Source of the DNA: Gammaproteobacteria bacterium
GTDB taxonomy: Bacteria; Pseudomonadota; Gammaproteobacteria; Thiohalomonadales; Thiohalomonadaceae
Assembly: GCA_015232955.1 (NCBI GenBank)
Contig: JADFYS010000166.1
Coordinates: 1-5,261 of the forward strand
DNA: 5,261 nt
Reading direction: 5' to 3'
The notes under the pieces are model-generated. The model had not been told where the DNA came from, searched no databases, and was given only the letters and a program-made list of their open reading frames with translations. The position numbers were made by a program, and so were the translations under genes. Shown piece after piece: positions 1 through 5,261 of this stretch (position 1 is the stretch's first letter; the number at the start of each line of letters is the position of its first letter).

Positions 1-770
1 CCACACCCTACACCTCCCCTGTTGTCACCCCCCCCCTCTCCCAGAGTCTACCCACCCGCCAAGGGGACGGCTCACCGGTTGGGGTCACTGCCCGCCTGGT
101 GCGCGATGTCTTCTTTGAGCAGCAGGATAGTGCCTCTTTCTGGATTCAGGTGGCGGTTGAAGGGGCTGTAATCCCGGAAGAGGGGAGCGATCCGGGCAAA
201 GTTCTCCGGTTGGAGATCCACGATGTCCTGACAACTACACAACAACAGCTCTACGATCCACAACAGAGTTTTGAAGATATTCCGTTTCAGTTTGTCAATA
301 TGCAGTGGCAGAGAGATGACGGTGGGCAGAAGCGGCTAGAGGGGATTCGGAGCGTCACCCTTCCCGGAACCCCACAAGAGGCGAGCATCGCCACCATCCA
401 CGGCACCGCCTATCTATCCTACCCCAGCGGGGTCAGTAGTCTGACCATCACCAGTCAGGAGATCGCAACCCCGTTTGACCTCTATGGCCTGCAGCTAACC
501 GTCCACAGCATCGAAGGGAGAGAGATCGCTTTAGAGGTGAAAGGAGAGGGTATCAAAGAGCGCCTACTCACCACCTCGGGTATCACCGCAGCAGGAGAAG
601 AGGTGAGCTGGAGTGGCCGTGGCAGTAATCACTTTGGCGGCTCCACCCGCATAAACCTCTCCTTTAATGAAGAGGTGCGGGCACTCAAGCTCTTTGTCGC
701 AGAGGAGATCGTCAATCGCGCCACCCCCTTTACCCTCTCATCAAAAACGCCTCTTCAACTCTCGTTTTAA
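1..770 (+). CDS. Unrecognised beta-rich protein, C-terminal part (5' end outside window)
   Basis: The reading frame is open from the first complete codon at position 3 to the TAA at 768-770, giving 255 visible residues with the N-terminus missing. A GTG at 99 could start translation, but the codons before it continue the same strand-like pattern (VGVTARLVRDVFFEQ), so the gene most likely enters from the left. The first 20 or so visible residues are rich in Pro, Thr and Ser and look like a linker. The rest alternates hydrophobic and polar residues with many Gly, Thr and Ser, as in an extracytoplasmic beta-sandwich. No membrane segment, catalytic motif or cysteine is visible. It ends 20 bp before a CHASE2 cyclase, so co-transcription is likely. 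FecR-domain proteins are, from memory, common upstream of such cyclases, and the missing N-terminus could hold such a domain, but nothing visible proves it. The gene is real with good confidence; its function is unknown. Confidence 0.8.
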   Translation, partial: TPYTSPVVTPPLSQSLPTRQGDGSPVGVTARLVRDVFFEQQDSASFWIQVAVEGAVIPEEGSDPGKVLRLEIHDVLTTTQQQLYDPQQSFEDIPFQFVNMQWQRDDGGQKRLEGIRSVTLPGTPQEASIATIHGTAYLSYPSGVSSLTITSQEIATPFDLYGLQLTVHSIEGREIALEVKGEGIKERLLTTSGITAAGEEVSWSGRGSNHFGGSTRINLSFNEEVRALKLFVAEEIVNRATPFTLSSKTPLQLSF

Positions 771-790
771 CTGCCAGGCAGCGACCATTA

Positions 791-3043
791 ATGGAACCCC
801 AGGATCTCAAGACCCCACCGTCGAAGAGCACTATTCGCTGGATCAGCCTCCTGCTGGCACTGCTGGTATTCGCCCTCGCCACCACCACCTATATTGTCCG
901 TCCCAAGATCATTGACGATGTCGAGGGGCGGTTAATGGATGCCCGCTTCCTGCTGCGTGGCGCGCAGGAGCCGACCGGTCAGGTGGCCATTGTTGCTGTC
1001 GATGACCGCAGCCTGGATGAGATCGGTCGCTGGCCATGGTCAAGGCTGGTCCTTGCCGATCTGATTGAGAAAATCAAGGCGGCCGGTGCCATCGTCATCG
1101 GTCTCGATATCGTCTTCTCCGAAGCGGAGAAGGATCAGATCCTGCAGCAGCTACGCGAGGTCCAGGCGGCAGATCCTCAACTCTTCCAACAGCTAAAATC
1201 TGAACTGGATCAGCGCTCTCCCGATGACGCCATCGCCGATGTCATCGCTGCGGGCCAGGTGGTCTCGGGCCACTTCTTCTACACCTCGCCCGATCAGATC
1301 AAAAACCCGCCTACCCCCGAGGAGCAGCAGCGGCTCAACCGCCTTCTCGCCCCCTCTGCCGTCACCGCAGTCAAGAGCAAACTAGAGCAGTTTGACGCTT
1401 ACCAGGCTTACGGTGCCACCACCAATATCGATACCATCGCCCAGGTCGGTCCTGGATCGGGCTATTTCAACTTCCCCCCCGGAAGTGATGGCGTCATCCG
1501 CGACGCCCCGCTGATTCTCAAATATCACAACAACTTCTACCCCTCTCTCGCCATTAAAACCCTCGACCACGCCATGGGCGACGCCCCGATCTTTCTCAAT
1601 GTCGAAAAGTACGGTATCAGCCACATCTCCCTTCTGGTGGAGGGGGGGTTCGATATCCTCACCAACGAACTGGGGGCGATCACCATCAACTACGCCGGTC
1701 CCGCCGGTACCATCCCCACCTATAGCGCTGTCGACATCCTCCACGGGGCGTTCGATCCCGCCCTCCTTCAGGATCGAATTGTCCTTCTTGGTGTCACCGC
1801 CATTGGGGTCTATGATGCCCACACCACCCCTTTTGGCCCCTCCTTCCCCGGATTGGAGATTCAGGCCAACGCCCTCGAAAATATCATTCAGGGAAACAAT
1901 CTCAGCCGAACCAGTCTTGAGGCGATCACCGATGTCGTCACCATGCTCCTCATCGTCCTCGTCCTGGCGATCGTCATGCCTCGAATCAGTAACAACCTGA
2001 TGCGACTCCTCTTCGCCCTACTCCTCATCACACTCTACACCTACGGCAACTACTACCTCTTTGTCAGCCAGCACCTCTGGGTAGTGCTGGTCTACCCCCT
2101 CCTCACCTGGCTTGTCGCCTTTCTCACCCTCACCATCTACCTCTCACTAACGGTTGAGAGCTACTACTCCACCGTCCGTGACGCCTTTAAGAGCTACCTC
2201 CACCCCGATCTGGTGGAGGAGCTGACCAAAAATGCCGAAATGCTCAAGTTTGGAGGAGATAGTCGCGAGATCTCCATTCTCTTCTCCGATATTCGTAGCT
2301 TTACCAATATCTCGGAAAAACTGACCCCGGTAGAGTTGGCCCGCTTTCTCAAATGTTATATGGATCCAATGACCGAGCAGGTACTCAATCAAGAGGGGAC
2401 CCTCGACAAATACATCGGCGATGCGGTGATGGCGCTATTTGGTGCCCCCCGCGCCTGTGATCACCACCCGATTCAGGCGAGTGAGACGGCGCTGCAGATG
2501 ATCGCCAAACTCGATAGTGTCCGCGGCTGCTGTCCGGATCTGGATCATATATTTCCCATCAATATCGGCGTCGGAATCCACTCCGGAGAGGCGATTGTCG
2601 GCAATCTTGGCTCCAGTTTCCGTTTTACCTACACCGCCCTTGGTGACTCGGTCAATCTCGCCTCCCGACTCGAGGGGTTGTGCAAACCGTACGGTGTGCA
2701 TATTGTCATCAGCGAAGCGACCAAAGAGGCGATCGGTGAGGGGTATATCACCAGAGAGCTGGATAAAGTGCGGGTCAAAGGGAAGGAGATCCCCATCACC
2801 ATCTACGAACTCTGCGGCAGAAAGGGGGAAGAGGCGATGGAAGAGAAGAGCCGACTCTGGCTCCGGGCGATGGACCACTACCAGGCGTGGCAGTGGTCAG
2901 AAGCGCTCGAGGCGTACCGAACTTTTCTCCACCACTATCCCGAGGATAAATGTGCCGAGATCTATATCGAAAGAAGCGAAGGCTTTATCAACACCCCTCC
3001 TCTGCCGGATTGGGATGGGGTGTTGACCCTGACCACAAAATAG
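791..3043 (+). CDS. CHASE2-domain class III adenylate cyclase (membrane sensor)
   Basis: This protein should make cAMP from ATP in response to a periplasmic signal. After a short basic N-terminus comes TM1 (about 17-37), then a CHASE2 sensor (about 40-375) with typical blocks VAIVAVDDRSLDEIGRWPWS, IGLDIVFSE, GSGYFNFPPGSDGVIRD and DRIVLLGVTAIGVYD. Three TM helices follow (about 380-397, 403-425, 428-454), which return the chain to the cytoplasm. The cyclase domain (about 488-675) carries both metal-binding aspartates (D500 in FSDIRSFT, D544 in DKYIGDAVMALFG), adenine-selecting K540 and T615, and transition-state N622 and R626 in GDSVNLASRLEG. Thr at 615 instead of Asp places it in class IIIb. 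A TPR-like helical tail ends in PPLPDWDGVLTLTTK, a conserved ending of these cyclases. All key residues are intact and the length is normal. The ATG at 791 precedes a good membrane anchor; the RBS is weak (AGG at 776-778). The ligand is unknown, and guanylate activity is not excluded. Confidence 0.95.
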   Translation: MEPQDLKTPPSKSTIRWISLLLALLVFALATTTYIVRPKIIDDVEGRLMDARFLLRGAQEPTGQVAIVAVDDRSLDEIGRWPWSRLVLADLIEKIKAAGAIVIGLDIVFSEAEKDQILQQLREVQAADPQLFQQLKSELDQRSPDDAIADVIAAGQVVSGHFFYTSPDQIKNPPTPEEQQRLNRLLAPSAVTAVKSKLEQFDAYQAYGATTNIDTIAQVGPGSGYFNFPPGSDGVIRDAPLILKYHNNFYPSLAIKTLDHAMGDAPIFLNVEKYGISHISLLVEGGFDILTNELGAITINYAGPAGTIPTYSAVDILHGAFDPALLQDRIVLLGVTAIGVYDAHTTPFGPSFPGLEIQANALENIIQGNNLSRTSLEAITDVVTMLLIVLVLAIVMPRISNNLMRLLFALLLITLYTYGNYYLFVSQHLWVVLVYPLLTWLVAFLTLTIYLSLTVESYYSTVRDAFKSYLHPDLVEELTKNAEMLKFGGDSREISILFSDIRSFTNISEKLTPVELARFLKCYMDPMTEQVLNQEGTLDKYIGDAVMALFGAPRACDHHPIQASETALQMIAKLDSVRGCCPDLDHIFPINIGVGIHSGEAIVGNLGSSFRFTYTALGDSVNLASRLEGLCKPYGVHIVISEATKEAIGEGYITRELDKVRVKGKEIPITIYELCGRKGEEAMEEKSRLWLRAMDHYQAWQWSEALEAYRTFLHHYPEDKCAEIYIERSEGFINTPPLPDWDGVLTLTTK

Positions 3044-3047
3044 TAAT

Positions 3048-3072
3048 GGGTATAAGTGAAGCGTATCCACCC
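3048..3072. repeat. Degenerate hairpin repeat just after the cyclase stop
   Basis: GGGTATA (3048-3054) faces TATCCACCC (3064-3072) around the 9-nt loop AGTGAAGCG. The right arm would pair fully with GGGTGGATA, so the left arm looks as if it has lost GG. From memory it resembles the dispersed proteobacterial intergenic repeat GGGTGGATAAGCG...CGTATCCACCC; that likeness was not searched. It starts four bases after the cyclase stop codon and could stabilise the mRNA 3' end. No T-tract follows, so it is not a canonical terminator. The related sequence may continue to about 3094. Confidence 0.5.
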
Positions 3073-3160
3073 AACAAGAGCTATCCGCTAACCCTCAAAT
3101 CGGTAGTGGGTTGCTGATCCTGCCCCGTGAGTTTTCCCTCTTCACGCCGACAGAAGGCAT

Positions 3161-3235
3161 GGGGTCAGATATTTAATTTTGAACAGGAGCTACGGGTGAA
3201 TCCCTAAAGCGAATTCAATATTAAAGACCTGACTC
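3161..3235 (+). repeat. 75-bp palindromic element, copy 1
   Basis: The left arm (3162-3183) and right arm (3214-3235) are inverted copies matching at 18 of 22 positions. They enclose a 30-nt centre with the short GGG-TGAAT-CCC hairpin. Copy 2 at 4966-5048 has the same orientation and matches at 64 of 75 positions once its 8-bp insertion is removed; the segment 3188-3218 differs from 5001-5031 at one base only. The element lies between the convergent 3' ends of the cyclase and the antiporter, where its stem could end transcription or protect mRNA from either side. It resembles REP or MITE-like elements mobilised in trans by tyrosine (Y1) transposases, which is inference; no transposase gene is present in the window. 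Confidence 0.8.
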
Positions 3236-3244
3236 TATTCTTCA

Positions 3245-4867
3245 CTATTCTTCTTTGTCTTTGGTTTCGACACGCTGCAACGCATCGAGCATGTGCAAAG
3301 CGGCGCCCATACCGACCTCTTTGTAGATGTTGTAGACCTCGGTGATGCCGTGCTTCTTCATATCCACCTCCTGGTCGGGGTAGAGCGCTGTCGCCACGAG
3401 GGAGTTGGTGTAGCCGTGGTCACGCAGGTTGTCTGCCGCGGCGATATTGGCCGCATGGTTGGGCATCGCCAACAGGATCATTTCGACGCCGTGATGACCG
3501 TCACTGAAGCGTGACCAGAACTCCGGATGTGCGGCATCACCCAGAACCACCTTGCGCCCCTCAGACTTATTGCTGTCAACCTCTGCCTTGTCCATATCGA
3601 TGCCCAGGATCTCGCCGCGGGCGTTGATGGCCATATCGTCATACGCCGCCTGCCCGACGCGCCCCATGCCGATGATGAGGATGCGGTTGCCGGAGATGGT
3701 GATCTCCTCATCCTCCGGCAGCCGTTTTTCTCGCTCCCAGCGAATCAGCCAGTCATGAAAGAGTGTATAGAGGGCATCGGTGTAGTGGTTGAGCGGTGAA
3801 GCCAGTAAAAAGGAGAAAGAGAGCGCCAACGCCAGAATGGTGATCCACTCCGCCGGCAACCACCCCACACTCAGGGAGATGGCAGCGACAATCAGGCCAA
3901 ACTCTGAATAGTTGGTCAGTATTGCGCCGCCTTGCGTTGCCGCGCGTGCACGCATGTTAAAACGGGCCAACAGCAGATAGAAGAGAATCCCCTTAAGTGG
4001 CAACAGCGCGACCAAAAGCAGTGCGGCGATGGCCGTCTCCCATGTCGGCAGCCCCGCGAGACCGATGGTGAGGAAAAATCCGACCAGAAAGACATCCTTG
4101 AAGCCCATCAGGTGCTTCGCCAGTTCGCTCGCACGGGTGTGACTGGCGAGCAGCACCCCCATGATAAGGGCACCCAAATCACCCTTCATGCCAACCAGTT
4201 CGAACAGTGCGGCGCCCCCGAGTGCCATCACAAAACCGAAGAGCGGCAACAGCTCACGATGACCGGATCGACTGAGCACATAACCGAGCAGGTGACGCCC
4301 CGGGATCAACAACAGCAACAAAATGGCCCACACCGAGGGCAGCTTGCCGGACGAGGCCGCGAGAAAGATGACCGCGGCGATATCCTGAATAACCAGTATC
4401 CCCACCGCGGTACGCCCGTACTGGGAGCCGACGGCACCACGCTCCTCCAGCGTCTTGACGGCAAACACGGTACTGGAGAAGGAGAGCGCAAAGGCGACGA
4501 TGATGGCCGGAATCCAGCCCAGATCGGTGAACACCTGAATGGCCGTCAAACCCAGCCCCATCAGTACCACCGTCATCACCACAACACTGATAGCCATATG
4601 GATCGTTGCCGTCCCCCAGGTTTCAGGACGAGCCAGCGTCTTCAGCTGCAGCTTCAAACCGATGGTGAAGAGCAGCAGTGTCACACCCAAATCGGCAAGC
4701 TCGTGAAAGAACGAATCGTTGGTGACACCCAGCAGATTGAGTAGAAATCCGGCTGCCAGAAAGCCGATCATTGGTGCCAGACGGAGTTGTTTGAAGATCA
4801 ACCCGAAGAGAAACGCAATACCGATCCAGATCGGGTCCTGGATCTCGATGGCGCTAAAAATGTCCAT
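3245..4867 (-). CDS. Kef/YbaL-type CPA2 cation:proton antiporter with RCK domain
   Basis: This inner-membrane protein should exchange K+ or Na+ for protons. Residues about 10-360 form the CPA2 exchanger domain with roughly 12 hydrophobic helices. Recognisable parts are the LAPMIGFLAAG segment (30-40), LLLFTIGLKL (64-73), the SFSSTVFAVKTLEERG stretch (129-144) and the QD pair (161-162) in VIQDIAAV, the position of the family's transport aspartate. A cytoplasmic linker leads to an RCK/TrkA-N Rossmann fold (about 393-525) with GMGRVG (400-405) and the acidic GIDMD (422-426) that bind a nucleotide such as NAD(H) or AMP. At 540 residues it is closer to YbaL than to KefB or KefC of E. coli, and no KefF/KefG partner is nearby. 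KefB-like or Na+/H+ activity both remain possible, so I give no symbol. The ATG at 4867 is supported by an RBS and a -10 box. It is transcribed towards the cyclase, with its stop ten bases from repeat copy 1. Confidence 0.95.
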   Translation of the reverse strand: MDIFSAIEIQDPIWIGIAFLFGLIFKQLRLAPMIGFLAAGFLLNLLGVTNDSFFHELADLGVTLLLFTIGLKLQLKTLARPETWGTATIHMAISVVVMTVVLMGLGLTAIQVFTDLGWIPAIIVAFALSFSSTVFAVKTLEERGAVGSQYGRTAVGILVIQDIAAVIFLAASSGKLPSVWAILLLLLIPGRHLLGYVLSRSGHRELLPLFGFVMALGGAALFELVGMKGDLGALIMGVLLASHTRASELAKHLMGFKDVFLVGFFLTIGLAGLPTWETAIAALLLVALLPLKGILFYLLLARFNMRARAATQGGAILTNYSEFGLIVAAISLSVGWLPAEWITILALALSFSFLLASPLNHYTDALYTLFHDWLIRWEREKRLPEDEEITISGNRILIIGMGRVGQAAYDDMAINARGEILGIDMDKAEVDSNKSEGRKVVLGDAAHPEFWSRFSDGHHGVEMILLAMPNHAANIAAADNLRDHGYTNSLVATALYPDQEVDMKKHGITEVYNIYKEVGMGAALHMLDALQRVETKDKEE

Positions 4868-4875
4868 TCAAGGGG

Positions 4876-4881
4876 CCTTTC
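4876..4881 (-). promoter_or_regulatory. Ribosome binding site of the antiporter
   Basis: On the minus strand GAAAGG lies 8 nt before the ATG at 4867. This normal Shine-Dalgarno spacing supports the chosen start; no other start codon nearby has a comparable site. Confidence 0.6.
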
Positions 4882-4908
4882 ACAATAGTGTGGATTTCAG
4901 ATGGCCAG

Positions 4909-4937
4909 ATTATATAAGGTAAGGTCAAAAAGATCAC
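4909..4937 (-). promoter_or_regulatory. Candidate sigma-70 promoter of the antiporter
   Basis: On the minus strand a perfect TATAAT (4914 down to 4909) lies 17 bp after GTGATC (4937 down to 4932), which shares only the central TGA of TTGACA. Transcription would begin near 4902, leaving a leader of about 35 nt that includes the RBS. The strong -10 and weak -35 would fit a promoter that needs an activator. Found by eye only. Confidence 0.5.
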
Positions 4938-4944
4938 CCTTACC
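4918..4944. promoter_or_regulatory. Inverted repeat over the antiporter -35 region, possible operator
   Basis: GGTAAGG (4918-4924) and CCTTACC (4938-4944) form a perfect 7-bp inverted repeat with a 13-bp spacer. It covers the spacer and -35 box of the candidate antiporter promoter. Half-site centres are 20 bp apart, about two helical turns, as for a dimeric regulator. It lies upstream of the predicted transcription start and so is not expected in the mRNA, which favours an operator over an RNA hairpin. The cognate protein is unknown. Confidence 0.4.
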
Positions 4945-4965
4945 GCCGCATAACAAGAGTGACAT

Positions 4966-5048
4966 GGGGTCATGGCATGGGGTCTTAAATTTTGAGTAGA
5001 AGCTACGGGTTAATCCCTAAAGCGAATTCAAAATCTAAGACCTGACCC
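4966..5048 (+). repeat. 75-bp palindromic element, copy 2, with 8-bp insertion
   Basis: Same family and orientation as 3161-3235. The inner left arm (4981-4996) pairs with 5027-5042 with one mismatch and one G-T pair. The outer block GGGTCA (4967-4972) pairs with TGACCC (5043-5048). The 8 bp TGGCATGG (4973-4980) interrupt the left arm and make the flank CATGGGGTCATGG-CATGGGGTC, a short tandem duplication. The hexanucleotide start, centre and right end match copy 1 closely. It stands upstream of the antiporter promoter, so the two copies bracket that gene. Confidence 0.8.
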
Positions 5049-5114
5049 TAATCCTCATTCCCTTTGTCACTTGTCGTCCTCGGATCAATCTCTCCCAAAA
5101 ACACTTCAAATAGT

Positions 5115-5143
5115 TTGCTTTAGTGGGTTGGAATTCCTATACT
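5115..5143 (+). promoter_or_regulatory. Candidate promoter reading towards the right edge
   Basis: TTGCTT (5115-5120) and TATACT (5138-5143) are separated by 17 bp, giving three of six and five of six matches to the sigma-70 boxes. Transcription would start near 5150 and run through the hairpin at 5167-5193 to the possible start codon at 5235. Found by eye; the AT-richer stretch makes chance matches likely. Confidence 0.3.
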
Positions 5144-5166
5144 TCTTCGCTTACTTCACAGACGAG

Positions 5167-5193
5167 GAGGTCGTCCGGATATTGGACGACCTC
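5167..5193. repeat. Perfect 10-bp inverted repeat with 7-nt loop
   Basis: GAGGTCGTCC (5167-5176) and GGACGACCTC (5184-5193) are exact inverted copies around GGATATT. No T-run follows on the plus strand and none precedes on it, so it is not a canonical intrinsic terminator in either direction. If the promoter at 5115-5143 is real, it sits in the leader about 40 nt before the candidate start codon. Alternatively it is a chance product of a GC-rich coding stretch (EEVVRILDDL in the plus frame). Confidence 0.6.
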
Positions 5194-5234
5194 GCCGCCG
5201 CTTTAGCCCACGCGCCGGGCCAAAGTCAGGATAT

Positions 5235-5261
5235 ATGTCAGTTTTCAAGGACCAAGCTTGG
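5235..5261 (+). CDS. Possible start of a new gene, cut by the right edge
   Basis: ATG at 5235 opens a frame reading MSVFKDQAW up to the last base. A purine-rich AGGA (5228-5231) lies just before it, though with only 3 nt of spacing it is close. A candidate promoter is about 90 bp upstream. Nine residues cannot identify a product. A competing plus frame, open from 5014 to the edge without any ATG, includes EEVVRILDDLAAALAHAPG and could be a coding fragment instead; both cannot easily be real. Confidence 0.3.

Noticed and set aside
99..101. GTG as the true start of the first gene
   Set aside because: The frame stays open to the window edge and the residues before GTG continue the same beta-strand pattern, so the gene is more likely truncated; no clear RBS precedes the GTG.
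1382..1822. Minus-strand open frame inside the cyclase gene
   Set aside because: Antisense to the well-conserved CHASE2 domain; the low-complexity Gly/Val/Asp product is typical of a shadow. The similar frame at 2435-2878 was rejected for the same reason.
3161..3235. Canonical intrinsic terminator between the convergent genes
   Set aside because: The stem is AT-rich with a 30-nt centre and no T-run at its foot on either strand; it may attenuate transcription but does not fit the standard model.
3932..4744. Long open frame of 270 codons on the plus strand
   Set aside because: It lies wholly antisense to the antiporter, and its product is rich in Gln, His, Arg and Gly with no recognisable fold, as expected of a shadow of a membrane-protein gene.
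3161..5048. CRISPR array from the repeated segments
   Set aside because: Only two copies, about 1.7 kb apart with a gene between them; no regular short spacers.
5252..5261. Palindrome CCAAGCTTGG at the very end of the window, which contains a HindIII site and could hint at a cloning junction
   Set aside because: The flanking bases do not match a vector polylinker I recognise, and a 10-bp palindrome at the cut point can be coincidence.

Overview
The window is about 5.3 kb of moderately GC-rich bacterial DNA and is probably from a gammaproteobacterium. I infer this from the CHASE2-type adenylate cyclase, the Kef/YbaL-type antiporter and the style of the intergenic palindromic repeats. No rRNA, tRNA or marker gene fixes the taxonomy.

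Layout. (1) Positions 1-770 (+) hold the 3' part of a beta-rich protein I do not recognise, cut by the left edge; a run of nine C lies inside it. (2) Only 20 bp later, 791-3043 (+) is a complete 750-residue membrane-anchored class III nucleotide cyclase: one TM helix, a periplasmic CHASE2 sensor, three TM helices, a cytoplasmic cyclase domain and a conserved C-terminal tail. These two genes probably form an operon, so the upstream protein may work in the same envelope-sensing pathway. (3) The convergent gap 3044-3244 has no gene. It holds a decayed hairpin repeat just after the cyclase stop and a 75-bp palindromic element. (4) Positions 3245-4867 (-) encode a complete 540-residue CPA2 cation:proton antiporter with a C-terminal nucleotide-binding RCK domain. 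It has its own RBS, a TATAAT-type -10 box and an inverted repeat over the -35 region. (5) A second, directly oriented copy of the palindromic element (4966-5048) lies beyond the antiporter promoter, so the antiporter is bracketed by two repeats that are 64/75 identical by my hand alignment. (6) Positions 5049-5261 hold a possible remnant of a repeat-associated reading frame, a candidate promoter, a strong 10-bp-stem hairpin and a possible new start codon nine codons before the right edge.

Functionally the window joins two envelope functions that need not be related: cAMP signalling from a periplasmic sensor, and ligand-gated monovalent cation/proton exchange. The most noteworthy material is the repeat pair around the antiporter, with compensatory changes in its stems. 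I found no convincing evidence of a new defence, CRISPR or biosynthetic system.
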